From the NCBI GenBank assembly GCA_011523845.1, contig WTFV01000018.1, forward strand, positions 1 through 64,000: a DNA stretch of 64,000 bases, given 5' to 3'. The translations under genes were made by a program, and so were the position numbers. Under the pieces are notes generated by a model. That model did no database searches and was not told the DNA's origin. It saw nothing but the letters and a program-made list of their open reading frames with translations. The stretch comes from Acidobacteriota bacterium (lineage in GTDB: Bacteria > Acidobacteriota > Vicinamibacteria > Vicinamibacterales > UBA8438). The number at the start of each line of letters is the position of its first letter. The first letter of the stretch is position 1. Positions 30,180-38,579 of this stretch are shown here, one piece after another.

Positions 30180-31727
30180 CTACGGCTGATCCGTCGCCAG
30201 CGAGGCGGGGAGGGTCTCCGCGAGTGTCAGCGTGTTGACGCCGTCGACGATCTTGGCGAACGCGCGGGTAACCGCCTCCATGCCCGCCGCCGACACCAGC
30301 TCCGGCACGTCGAGGTCGGTGTGCTTGTGCTCGGGCGACCGGATCAACTGCACCGACGGCGCAAGCTCGTCGATCTGACCCATCTCGCCGGTGGCCGTGG
30401 GGTCCATCCGGCCCACGAGGCTGACTCCGAACGTGCGGTAGGCGTCGAGCACGATGTCGAGCACCCGGTCGCTGCCGTGCACCCACCAGCGCCGCGGCGA
30501 CACGGTCGTCGTCCGGCGCAACTCGTTGCCGAACTGCACGAACTGCGTCGGCGCGACGTGCTCGCAGTTGAGCATCAGGGCCACCCGCTCGAGCGTTTCG
30601 GGGTTGTCGCGCATGAAGGCGGCGCTCGGAGAGCCGACGTGGTGGCCCGCCGTGGCGATGAAGGTGATCTCTCGCCGCCGCTCCGACTGCGGCACCTGCG
30701 CGAAGTGCTCCGCCAGGGCCATCATCACCGCCATCCCGGAAGCGTTGTCGAGGGCGGCGTCGAAGTAGCCGTCCATGTGCGACATCACGTAGATCCGCTC
30801 GTCGGTCGTTCCGGGCAGCGTGCCGAAGACGCTCGGGCTGGAGAGATTCTCGCGCATCTCCACGTCGAGGCTCGCGTCGATCGTCACGCGCGCGCCGGTT
30901 CCGATCAGGTCGCGCAACCGCTTGCCGTCCTCCCAGCCCATGAAAAAGCCAGGGACCTCGATCGGGGTGCGGATCGTGGTCGTCGTGCCGTCGGCGTTGG
31001 TGCGTGTCTCCCGTCGGCCGCCCAGGCTCTGCCACACCGCCATGTTCCCGGCGTAGCCCCAGATGCCGATGATCATGGCCGCGCCGTTCTCCTCCGCGCG
31101 GATGGTCGCTCCCTCCCAGGTGGCGGAGTTGCCCATTTGGCCGGGCGCCAGGATCGTCTGCAGGACTACCGCCTTGCCCCGCACGTCGCGGCCCAGGAAG
31201 TCCGCCTCCGAGCCGGTGCCGACCCAGACCGCCTCGAGCCGCGTCCCCTCCGGAATGGGGGTCGACCCGTTGGCGGGAAGGAGCGAGCCGAAGGTCAGTT
31301 GCCGGTCGCCGCCGGTGGCGGTGAACTCCCAGTCGACCGGCGTCCACTGCGGCGGGAGATCGAAGTACTGGCGGCGGATGTTCTCCATCCCCAGCTCCTC
31401 GAAGATCGCCTCCGACCAGTCGGCGGTCAGCGCCTCGTAGGGGCTGCCCGCCATCCGCCCCCACTGCCTGTCGCCGGCGTCGCGGCTCAGCCGCGAGAAC
31501 GCCACCACCTCGTTCATCAGGTCCTTGAGGCGCGCGCCGCGGATCGACTCGTACTTCCGGTCCTCGGCGCCGAGGGTGCGGCTGAGGTAGTCGTACGCCG
31601 CCTCGATCACCTCGCCGTGGTCGTCCACGAGCGGTTGGGGCTGCTGGGCCTGCGCCGGGGCGCCTCCCACCAGGAGGGCGACGGCCAGGGCCGACCAACG
31701 TGTCCGCCGGATGAAGTCAGCGTGCAT
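30180..31727 (-). CDS. Secreted M28-family peptidase-like protein with PA domain
   Basis: This 515-residue protein has a signal peptide (RWSALAVALLVGGAPAQAQQ) and a protease-associated domain near residues 150-260. The M28 zinc-peptidase domain is seen as VMSHMDGYFDAALDNASGMA (His and Asp ligands). The segment that normally carries the catalytic Glu-Glu pair reads TFIATAGHHVGSPS, so the usual general base and ligand seem replaced by His-His. It may therefore have altered chemistry or be inactive. A clear AGGAGAG site precedes the ATG at 31727. Confidence 0.82.
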   Translation of the reverse strand: MHADFIRRTRWSALAVALLVGGAPAQAQQPQPLVDDHGEVIEAAYDYLSRTLGAEDRKYESIRGARLKDLMNEVVAFSRLSRDAGDRQWGRMAGSPYEALTADWSEAIFEELGMENIRRQYFDLPPQWTPVDWEFTATGGDRQLTFGSLLPANGSTPIPEGTRLEAVWVGTGSEADFLGRDVRGKAVVLQTILAPGQMGNSATWEGATIRAEENGAAMIIGIWGYAGNMAVWQSLGGRRETRTNADGTTTTIRTPIEVPGFFMGWEDGKRLRDLIGTGARVTIDASLDVEMRENLSSPSVFGTLPGTTDERIYVMSHMDGYFDAALDNASGMAVMMALAEHFAQVPQSERRREITFIATAGHHVGSPSAAFMRDNPETLERVALMLNCEHVAPTQFVQFGNELRRTTTVSPRRWWVHGSDRVLDIVLDAYRTFGVSLVGRMDPTATGEMGQIDELAPSVQLIRSPEHKHTDLDVPELVSAAGMEAVTRAFAKIVDGVNTLTLAETLPASLATDQP

Positions 31728-31839
31728 CGGACTCTCTCCTTTGAACCGCGAGACCTGCATTCTATGTCCATTCCCGCTCGTCCAGGGATGCACGCGGCCG
31801 CCGCGCGGGGCAACGGATCGAGCCGGGAGCCGCGGCAGG

Positions 31840-32967
31840 TCACCTGGCGGCGGGTGCGTCCAGACCCCGGCCGGTGATCAGATACGTCGCGAAGGTACCC
31901 AGCCAGTGGCCGCCCTCGTAGGTGGCGCCGGTGACCGAGGCGAGACCCGACGTCCTGTGCACGGCGGCCGCCGCGAGGAGAGCAGGCCGCCGGCCGTCAG
32001 CCGCGGGCAACCCGGCCGCGATCCCTTCCAGCATCCAGGCGCGGCTCAGGTTCAGGCCGTCGAGGTGCACGAGCTTTCCGTCGGTCGGATCGGTCACCAC
32101 CGCCGGCTCCAGCCAGTCGGCGCCGCCGTCGCCCGGAATCCCCGGCAGGAATTCCGCCAGCCACGCGGCGAACGCGGCCGGGGAAGCGACCCGGCGGAGG
32201 AGATCGGCCTCGGCCAGGCAGGGCGAGAGGAAGTCCTGTCCCGACGGCTCGTAGCGCAGCGGGCAGTCGTAGTCCGCCGCGTAGTAGTGGGCGACCCGCT
32301 TCTCGATCAGCTCGACCATGCCATGGTCGCCCGCGCCCCGCGCCCAGTCGAGGATGAGCCCGAACGCGAAGGCCGTCTGCGAGTGCTCGCCGCTGCGGAT
32401 CGGATGCGTCAGCTTCGGCAGCCAGTCCCGAATCCGCTCCGCGGCCAGCGTCTCGATCTGCGCCAGGGCCCGCTGCCAGCGGCGCGCGTCGGCATCGTTC
32501 CACTCGCGCAGCTCCGCTCCGAGCTGCAGCAGCCAGGCGAGCCCGTAGGGCCGCTCGAAACTGTCGCGGCCGGGCGCCTGCATGTACTCGGCCTCGGCCC
32601 GCAGGTTGTCAGCCGTGAGGCTCCGCGCCAGGGCTGCCCTGGACGCGGCCGCTGTCTCCGCCTCCGGATGGAGCCGCGCCAGTCGGGCGAGGAGCCAGTG
32701 GCCGTGCACGGACGAGTGCCAGTCGTAGCACCCGTAGAACGCGGGGGTCAGCTCCCGGGGCGGACGCGCGTCCTCGTCGCCGTGGAGCACGTGCGCGATC
32801 TTGTTCGGGTACTCGCGGTGCACGCAGTCGAGGGCGAGCCGTGCGAAGTGCGCGCCGAGCACCTCGTCCGCCTGGGACGCCGCGGTCGGCGCGGCCCCGG
32901 CAATCAACGAGAGGAAGAGGATGCCGGCCGCGGGAACGTGCAACGTCGCCAACCTGACCATGTTCAT
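31840..32967 (-). CDS. Secreted DUF2891 protein
   Basis: This 375-residue protein has a signal peptide (LHVPAAGILFLSLIAGAAPTA) and an all-helical, barrel-like body typical of DUF2891: HPEAETAAASRAALARSL, FYGCYDWHSSVHGHWLLARL, RPYGLAWLLQLGAELREW and GEHSQTAFAFGLILDWAR. The fold resembles glycoside-hydrolase-type alpha/alpha barrels, but no activity is known. The ATG at 32967 gives a proper signal peptide; the longer frame to 33282 is not protein-like. Confidence 0.85.
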   Translation of the reverse strand: MNMVRLATLHVPAAGILFLSLIAGAAPTAASQADEVLGAHFARLALDCVHREYPNKIAHVLHGDEDARPPRELTPAFYGCYDWHSSVHGHWLLARLARLHPEAETAAASRAALARSLTADNLRAEAEYMQAPGRDSFERPYGLAWLLQLGAELREWNDADARRWQRALAQIETLAAERIRDWLPKLTHPIRSGEHSQTAFAFGLILDWARGAGDHGMVELIEKRVAHYYAADYDCPLRYEPSGQDFLSPCLAEADLLRRVASPAAFAAWLAEFLPGIPGDGGADWLEPAVVTDPTDGKLVHLDGLNLSRAWMLEGIAAGLPAADGRRPALLAAAAVHRTSGLASVTGATYEGGHWLGTFATYLITGRGLDAPAAR

Positions 32968-33105
32968 ACCCTTCACGTGCGCCGGTCGTTCGGGATCGAC
33001 GGCTCCACGGAACCAGACCGATCGGAAGTCTATCCCGACCCGCTCGAGAAGCATCGATTCGACGACCACCTTGCCCGGCCGCGCGCTGCGCCGTACAGTA
33101 CGCAC

Positions 33106-33330
33106 GTGGGCTCCCGGCCGAAGGCGTCTGTAGCCGAGGCGTTTCGGACGACGCTCGATCTGTTCGAGACCGGGGTAGCGATGAAGCGCCAGAGTCTCCG
33201 GCGCAGCTACCCCCGTGACAGCGACGAGGAAATCGAGCAGCGACTTCAGCGATGGCTCCTCGACCGCCCGGGGGCGGAGCACGGTGACTGCCCGGGACGG
33301 CGAGTGGACCTGTCCGAGCTGATCGCGTGA
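33106..33330 (+). CDS. Small partner of AbiEii-like nucleotidyltransferase
   Basis: This 74-residue basic protein starts at GTG (MGSRPKASVAEAFRTTLDLF) and contains MKRQSLRRSYPRDSDEEIEQ and RLQRWLLDRPG. Its stop overlaps the next gene's start as GTGA, so the two are coupled. Proteins of this kind (Rx-rich, DxDEEIE motif) stand upstream of AbiEii-type nucleotidyltransferases as the presumed antitoxin. The family is not further characterised. Confidence 0.7.
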   Translation: MGSRPKASVAEAFRTTLDLFETGVAMKRQSLRRSYPRDSDEEIEQRLQRWLLDRPGAEHGDCPGRRVDLSELIA

Positions 33331-33920
33331 CCTCGCTTGAAGCGATCCTTCGGCGGATCGATGCCGACCTCGTTCAGGCCCGCGTTCCCTTTGCTCTGAT
33401 CGGTGGACTGGCGGTCTCCGCGAGGACCGAGCCGCGGTTTACCCGCGATGCGGACCTGGCGGTTGCACTCGACGGCGACGCGGCCGCCCAGGCCCTGGTG
33501 CATCGGTTGCGCCTCCTCGGCTACGGCATCGGGTCACTCGTGGAGCAGGAAGCCGTCGGCCGGCTCGCGACCGTGAGGCTGACGCGTTCTCCCGCGCCGC
33601 AGGCGCCGGTCGTCGACCTGTTGTTCGCATCATCGGGCATCGAATCCGAGGTAGTCGCGGCGGCGGAGCCCATCGAGGTCCTGCCGTACCTGACGATGCC
33701 GGTCGCCACTACCGGTCACTTGATTGCACTCAAGGTGCTGTCCCGCGACGACGCGCGGCGCCCTCAGGATCTGGTCGACCTCAGGACCCTTCTCGAATTC
33801 GCCTCGGCGGCGGACCTGGACGCCGCTCGCCAAGCCCTCGGGCTGATTGTGGCCAGGGGCTACGAGCGAGGGCGCGATCTCCTGGCGGACATGAGCAGTC
33901 TGTCCATCGCAGCCGGATAG
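33327..33920 (+). CDS. AbiEii-type nucleotidyltransferase
   Basis: This 197-residue minimal nucleotidyltransferase has PFALIGGLAVSARTEPRFTRD (GG-x-A with nearby Arg) and the catalytic DADLAV, followed by VVDLLFASSGIESEVV (third Asp) and LIALKVLSRDDARRPQDLVD. AbiEii/MenT toxins of this fold add nucleotides to tRNA; the activity here is inferred. It is preceded by a coupled small gene, giving a two-gene toxin-antitoxin-like unit away from the main island. Confidence 0.82.
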   Translation: MTSLEAILRRIDADLVQARVPFALIGGLAVSARTEPRFTRDADLAVALDGDAAAQALVHRLRLLGYGIGSLVEQEAVGRLATVRLTRSPAPQAPVVDLLFASSGIESEVVAAAEPIEVLPYLTMPVATTGHLIALKVLSRDDARRPQDLVDLRTLLEFASAADLDAARQALGLIVARGYERGRDLLADMSSLSIAAG

Positions 33921-34057
33921 GGTTCACAATAGACGCCCTCGGGGGTCGGCCGTCCGGCGGCACGTGGCTGTTTCGGGCGCCCCGATACCGAGAACCGCGG
34001 GCAGCGCCGCCGCCATCGAGCGGGCCGCGAGGCGCGGTCCGGTGCAGGGAGGACGAG

Positions 34058-35005
34058 ATGAGACGCACGCTTTGCCTGACTACGCTGACCGTGGCCGGCG
34101 TCCTGCTGGCCGTCGTCGCCAACGAGGCGCGGCAGGACCGTTTTCGCATTCGCACGCTGGAGCTCGCCGAGAACCTCTACGTATTGACGTCGGATCCGGC
34201 GGAGCAGGGGATGCGCACCGGCGGGAACACCGCGGTGCTCGTGACCGCGTCGGGCGTGGCGCTGGTCGACACGAAGATCCGCGGCTACGGCGAGGACATC
34301 CTGGCCCGGGTGCGGGAGATCACCGACAAGCCGGTGACGACGATCATCAATACGCACACGCACTGGGACCACAGCGGCGCCAACACGGAGTTCCCCGACA
34401 CGGTCGACTTCGTGGTGCACGAGAACACCGCCGCGCACATGGCCAGCTCGGACTGCGACGACGGCGCCGGATTCCAGGGCGGCTCCATCAAGAACTGCGA
34501 GGCGTTCACCGGCGACGACAGCCGCTACCTGCCCAGGATCACGTTCGAGAACCGGACGTCGCTGTTCAGCGGGCCGGATCAGATCGACCTGTACTACTTC
34601 GGGCGGGGCCACACCGACGGCGACACGTGGGTCGTGTTCCGCGGGGCCCGCGCCATGCACACCGGCGACATGATGGCGCGCAAGGGGCTGCCGTTCATTG
34701 ACGCGGACAACACGAACGGCAGCGCGACCGCGTTCGCCTCGACGCTGCGGAATGCGGTCGACACCATCCGGAACGTCGACACCATCATCCCCGGACATGC
34801 CGACGACCCGCTGGCCTGGGACGACCTCGTCGACTACGCGGCGTTCTACAACGACCTGCTGACCCGCGCGCAGGAGGGGGCCGCGGCCGGGCGGAGCGTC
34901 GCCGAGACGGTGGCCGGTTACTCGGTGCCGGAGGAGTACAGCGACTTCCAGGCGCCGGCCAACCGGGTGGAGCAGATCGTCGGGCTCATCTACGAGGGCC
35001 GCTAG
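34058..35005 (+). CDS. Exported metallo-beta-lactamase-fold hydrolase
   Basis: This 315-residue protein has a short N-terminal export signal (LTTLTVAGVLLAVVANEA) and the zinc-binding NTHTHWDHSGANTE (HxHxDH) motif. It continues with YYFGRGHTDGDTWVVF (third His), AMHTGDMMARKGLP (Asp ligand) and IIPGHADDPLAWD (final His). All metal ligands are present. It resembles the family near subclass B3 enzymes and alkylsulfatase-like hydrolases; the substrate is unknown. The start follows a GAGGACGAG ribosome-binding region. Confidence 0.88.
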   Translation: MRRTLCLTTLTVAGVLLAVVANEARQDRFRIRTLELAENLYVLTSDPAEQGMRTGGNTAVLVTASGVALVDTKIRGYGEDILARVREITDKPVTTIINTHTHWDHSGANTEFPDTVDFVVHENTAAHMASSDCDDGAGFQGGSIKNCEAFTGDDSRYLPRITFENRTSLFSGPDQIDLYYFGRGHTDGDTWVVFRGARAMHTGDMMARKGLPFIDADNTNGSATAFASTLRNAVDTIRNVDTIIPGHADDPLAWDDLVDYAAFYNDLLTRAQEGAAAGRSVAETVAGYSVPEEYSDFQAPANRVEQIVGLIYEGR

Positions 35006-35012
35006 CGCCGGG

Positions 35013-35254
35013 GGGGAGCGTTCGACCCGGAGACCGGGATGCTCTACTTCAAGTCGTCGAACGTGGCCGGCGTGCGGCGGCTGGTGAAGTTCGATCCGGA
35101 GACAACGGGCCAATCCGTTCGCCGACGCCGACGACCCCGAGTACGCGCGACGGCCACGCCGATGACCTGCCGGACCGGGACCGGCCGCCAGTCCGTGCTC
35201 GTTGCCACCCGGTCGGGGGCCAGCCAGGAGCTCGTGGCGTTTGCGACACCGTGA
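35013..35254 (+). pseudogene. Remnant of a PQQ-dependent alcohol dehydrogenase
   Basis: In one frame the sequence gives FDPETGMLYFKSSNVAGVRR, the usual propeller-blade motif of quinoprotein alcohol dehydrogenases. PFADADDPEYARR follows in another frame, and the piece ends VLVATRSGASQELVAFATP, like the C-terminus of those enzymes. The catalytic middle and most blades are gone, with at least one frameshift. It is a decayed gene with internal deletions. Confidence 0.65.
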
Positions 35255-35329
35255 CCGGCAACCCGGAACGCCGGGACGCCTTCCGGACGTCACGAGAGCG
35301 CCGGGACGGGCACACTCGGTGGCCTTCGC

Positions 35330-37594
35330 ATGAAGGTCGGGCCCGGGAAGCCGTACCCGCTCGGCGCGACCTGGGACGGAAAGGGCGTCAACTTCGCGAT
35401 CTTCTCGGAGCATGCCGAGAAGGTCGAGCTTTGCCTCTTCGACGGCCCCGACGCGACGCGAGAGACCACGCGTCTTCCCCTCCCGGAGCGGACGGATTGG
35501 GTGTGGCACGGCTACCTGCCCGACATCCGGCCGGGGCAGTTGTACGGCTATCGGGCGAGCGGCCCGTACGAACCGAGCGCCGGGCAGCGTTTCAACCCGG
35601 CGAAGGTGGTCCTCGATCCCTATACGAAGAGGATCGGCCGCACTCTGCGCTGGGACGACGCGGTGTACGGATACGCTGTGGGCCATCCCGAGGGCGACTT
35701 GAAGGCGGACCCGCGCGACAGCGCCCCGTTCGCGCCGCTGGCCGCGGTTCTCGATCCCGCCTTCGAGTGGCGTCACGATGCGCCTCCGCGGACTCCCTGG
35801 CAGGAGACGGTCATCTACGAGGTGCACGTCAAGGGCTTCACGGCGCGCCACCCTGACGTGCCGGCGCATCTCCGCGGGACCTGCCTGGGGCTGGCCTCGG
35901 ACGCGGCGCTCCGCCACTTCGCAGACCTGGAAATCACGGCCGTCGAGCTGCTGCCGGTCCATCAGGCGGCCAGCGAGCGGCGCCTGGTACGCGCCGGCCT
36001 GACGAACTACTGGGGCTACAACACGCTGGCCTGGTTCGCACCGGACGTGCGGTTCGCCACGTCGCCCGACCGCGCGGTGGAAGAGTTCAAGACGATGGTT
36101 CGGCGCCTGCACGCCGCCGGGATCGAGGTGATCCTCGACGTCGTCTACAACCACACCGCCGAGGGCGGCCGTGACGGGCCGACGCTCTCGCTGCGCGGCG
36201 TCGACAACCGGTCGTACTATCGCCTCCAGCCCGGCGACCCCGCGGAATATGTCGACTTCACGGGCTGCGGCAACACGCTCGATGCGGGGCACCCTTGCGC
36301 CCTGCAACTGATCCTGGACAGCTTGCGCCACTGGGTGCTGGAGATGCACGTCGACGGGTTCCGGTTCGACTTGGCCAGCGCCCTGGCGCGGGGTGGGCGA
36401 GGGGCCTGCGAGTTCGACCGGGACGGGGTCTTCCTGCGTGCCATCTGCCAGGACCCGGTGCTCTCGCAGGTCAAGCTGATCGCCGAGCCCTGGGACCTAG
36501 GGCCCGGCGGTCATCAGACCGGCAACTTTCCGGCGCCCTGGACGGAGTGGAACGACCGCTACCGCGACACCGTGCGCCGCTTCTGGCGCGGCGACGCGGG
36601 GCAGGTCCCGGAACTCGCCACGCGGCTGGCGGGGAGCAGCGACCTCTACGAGCAGGGTGGACGCCCGCCGTCGGCCGGCATCGACTTCGTCACGGCGCAC
36701 GACGGCTTCACGCTCGACGACCTGGTCAGCTACGAGAAGAAGCGCAACGAGGCGAACCGCGAAGCGAACCGCGATGGGACCCACGACAACCTGAGCTGGA
36801 ACTGCGGCGTCGAGGGCCCTGCGTCCGACACCGGGATCCGGGCGTTGCGGGCTCGCCAGAAACGGAACTTCCTGGCGACGCTGCTCCTCTCGCAGGGCGT
36901 GCCGATGATCTGCGGCGGCGACGAACTCGGACGCTCCCAGCGGGGCAACAACAACGCCTACTGCCAGGACGACGAGACGAGCTGGTTCGATTGGGCCCTT
37001 GCGCCGGCCGACCGCGACTTGCTGGAGTTCGTGCGGCGGCTGATCCGCTTTCGCCGCGACCATCCGGTGCTGCGCCGGCGGCGCTTCCTGCGCGGAACCT
37101 CCACCGGGAGCGGCGGGACCGGTGACGTGGCCTGGTTCGGGCCGGACGGCCGCGAGATGACCGCCGAGGCGTGGAACCGGATGTCGGCCAGGTGCCTGGG
37201 GATGCGCCTGGCCGGAGACGCGATGGACGAGACGGACGAACGCGGGAGACGCATCGTGGACGACACGCTGTTGATCCTCTTCAACGCGAACGACCGTGAG
37301 GCGCCGTTCACGTTGCCCGGGATCGGCGGCGACCGAGGTGCGGCCGACCGTGAGGCGCCGTTCACGCTGCCCGGGATCGGCGGTGACCGAGGTGCGGCAT
37401 GGACCCGCGTGCTGGACACGGCGGAAGCGCCGGCGGATGCGACCCCGGACACCTCCCGGCCGGGAGCGGGCGCGACCGTGGCTCGTGTCGGGGACGTGTA
37501 TGCGCTGCCCGCCCGATCGCTGGTCGTGTTTCTCGCCTCCCGTGCGCGGGGCGCGCCCGGTCACTCGCCCCGCGTCACCACCGACCACAGGTAG
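35330..37594 (+). CDS. glgX: Glycogen debranching enzyme
   Basis: This GH13 isoamylase-type enzyme removes limit-dextrin branches from glycogen. It is 754 residues: an N-terminal CBM48 domain (KPYPLGATWDGKGVNFAIFS), then the barrel with EVILDVVYNHTAEG, the nucleophile in DGFRFDLASAL, the acid in LIAEPWDLG and FVTAHDGFTLDDL. It is ~50 residues longer than usual, partly from a 54-base tandem duplication at 37292-37399 in the C-terminal domain. The ATG has no strong ribosome-binding site. The 3' end overlaps the convergent small membrane gene by 34 bases. Confidence 0.95.
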   Translation: MKVGPGKPYPLGATWDGKGVNFAIFSEHAEKVELCLFDGPDATRETTRLPLPERTDWVWHGYLPDIRPGQLYGYRASGPYEPSAGQRFNPAKVVLDPYTKRIGRTLRWDDAVYGYAVGHPEGDLKADPRDSAPFAPLAAVLDPAFEWRHDAPPRTPWQETVIYEVHVKGFTARHPDVPAHLRGTCLGLASDAALRHFADLEITAVELLPVHQAASERRLVRAGLTNYWGYNTLAWFAPDVRFATSPDRAVEEFKTMVRRLHAAGIEVILDVVYNHTAEGGRDGPTLSLRGVDNRSYYRLQPGDPAEYVDFTGCGNTLDAGHPCALQLILDSLRHWVLEMHVDGFRFDLASALARGGRGACEFDRDGVFLRAICQDPVLSQVKLIAEPWDLGPGGHQTGNFPAPWTEWNDRYRDTVRRFWRGDAGQVPELATRLAGSSDLYEQGGRPPSAGIDFVTAHDGFTLDDLVSYEKKRNEANREANRDGTHDNLSWNCGVEGPASDTGIRALRARQKRNFLATLLLSQGVPMICGGDELGRSQRGNNNAYCQDDETSWFDWALAPADRDLLEFVRRLIRFRRDHPVLRRRRFLRGTSTGSGGTGDVAWFGPDGREMTAEAWNRMSARCLGMRLAGDAMDETDERGRRIVDDTLLILFNANDREAPFTLPGIGGDRGAADREAPFTLPGIGGDRGAAWTRVLDTAEAPADATPDTSRPGAGATVARVGDVYALPARSLVVFLASRARGAPGHSPRVTTDHR
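37292..37399 (+). repeat. 54-bp tandem duplication inside glgX
   Basis: Two adjacent 54-base units (37292-37345, 37346-37399) differ at about three bases and both encode DREAPFTLPGIGGDRGAA. The duplication is a whole number of codons and keeps the frame. The unit encodes the NDREAPFTLP beta strand expected once in the C-terminal domain, so one copy is extra. Confidence 0.93.
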
Positions 37595-37773
37595 AGCGAC
37601 ATGCCCGCGCACACGAGTCCTGCGCCGGGACCGAGGAACAGGAAGAACGAGACCGGATGGTTCCAGAACAGCGTGGCGAGCTCGATCCCCAGCCCCGCCG
37701 CGATCAATCCCCCGGATACCTGCAGGCGGCCCGCCAGTCCGCCCCGCAGCCCGAGCGACAGCCGCCGGCTCAC
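37561..37773 (-). CDS. Small two-helix membrane protein of the cytochrome cluster
   Basis: This 70-residue protein starts at GTG in overlap with the upstream tetraheme gene stop (GTGA). Two hydrophobic segments (GGLIAAGLGIELATLFW and FFLFLGPGAGLVCAGMSLYL) flank a short NHPVS loop. I do not recognise a family. Tight coupling to the cytochrome genes suggests a role in anchoring or assembling that complex. Its 3' end overlaps the convergent glgX by 34 bases. Confidence 0.75.
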   Translation of the reverse strand: MSRRLSLGLRGGLAGRLQVSGGLIAAGLGIELATLFWNHPVSFFLFLGPGAGLVCAGMSLYLWSVVTRGE

Positions 37774-38381
37774 TGCGGTCCCTCCCAGCGCGGGAACCTG
37801 TCGAGACGGTCGATCTCGTGCGCCAGGTTGTGGCACATGACGCAGGAGCGGCGCCCGTCGCGCAGGTCGGCCAGATACGGGGCGTGGGCGGCCTGCTCCT
37901 CGTAGGATCGGCCACCCTGATGGCACGCCAGGCAGGCGCGGTTCTCGAAGGGCTCGTACAGCTCGACGGGCGCGGCCGCGGTTCCCCACACGGCATGCCA
38001 CACGTGCCGGACGCCTCGCACCTTGTCGTCGACGCCGCCGAACATCGTGTAGTCGGTATGGCACGTATAGCAGGCGCGATCGACCGGGATCCGCCGGTTC
38101 TGATAGTGCGCCGCCGGCAGGAACCGCGGATCGTCGATGTGCAGGCTCTCCCGCCAGGGCTCCATCAGGTGACAGGAAAGACAGAACGTCGTGGTCCGGG
38201 CCTGCTCGTAGTGGCGCACCGCGCCGCCCAGCAGCACGAGCCCGGGCAACAGGAAGAGGGCCGCGAACGCCAGGACCCTGCCCCCGACCGTGACCGCCGT
38301 TTCGGGCCGGCGGACCACGACCCCGATGAGGGCGAGGGCCGCAATCGCGAGGACGCTCAGGCTGATGGTGGCGCCGGTCAT
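37770..38381 (-). CDS. NapC/NirT-like tetraheme cytochrome c, HaoC-like
   Basis: This 203-residue membrane-anchored cytochrome takes electrons from the quinone pool and passes them to a periplasmic reductase. It has two N-terminal membrane segments (SLSVLAIAALALIGVVV and VLAFAALFLLPGLVLLGGAV) and four CxxCH haem sites (FCLSCH, CYTCH, CLACH, CVMCH). NapC/NrfH members usually have one membrane segment, so two is unusual. Just upstream on the same strand is an octaheme cytochrome, the gene pairing of epsilon-HAO and HaoC. The ATG at 38381 fits the first membrane segment. Confidence 0.85.
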   Translation of the reverse strand: MTGATISLSVLAIAALALIGVVVRRPETAVTVGGRVLAFAALFLLPGLVLLGGAVRHYEQARTTTFCLSCHLMEPWRESLHIDDPRFLPAAHYQNRRIPVDRACYTCHTDYTMFGGVDDKVRGVRHVWHAVWGTAAAPVELYEPFENRACLACHQGGRSYEEQAAHAPYLADLRDGRRSCVMCHNLAHEIDRLDRFPRWEGPQ

Positions 38382-38428
38382 CGGCGACGTTCCACGCTGC
38401 CGGGCAGGAGTCTGCGCCGCAGATCGCA

Positions 38429-38537
38429 GCGAAGCGCAGCGCAGCGGCGCAGGGTCATGGCGCGGATACGCATCCACGCGGTTGCATACGTATGCAAAAT
38501 GCGAAGCGCAGCGCTGGAGCGCAGGGTCATGGCGCGG
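38429..38537. promoter_or_regulatory. Palindrome and direct repeats between the cytochrome genes
   Basis: A 16-base perfect palindrome TTGCATACGTATGCAA lies at 38482-38497, about 100 bases before the tetraheme gene. It is flanked by two 37-base direct repeats (38429-38465 and 38501-38537, 34 of 37 identical). The half-site TTGCATACG recurs at 40201-40209 upstream of the octaheme gene. This looks like a regulator site giving the tetraheme gene its own control. Confidence 0.6.
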
Positions 38538-38579
38538 GGGGATGGGCCGAAACTCCGGGCCTGCACGGCGTTCGGGGCG

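Noticed and set aside
35006..35329. An intact short protein after the metallo-hydrolase
   Set aside because: The frames carry pieces of a known enzyme family with breaks between them, so it was called a relic.
38429..38537. CRISPR-like repeats
   Set aside because: There are only two copies with a palindrome between, no array and no cas genes.
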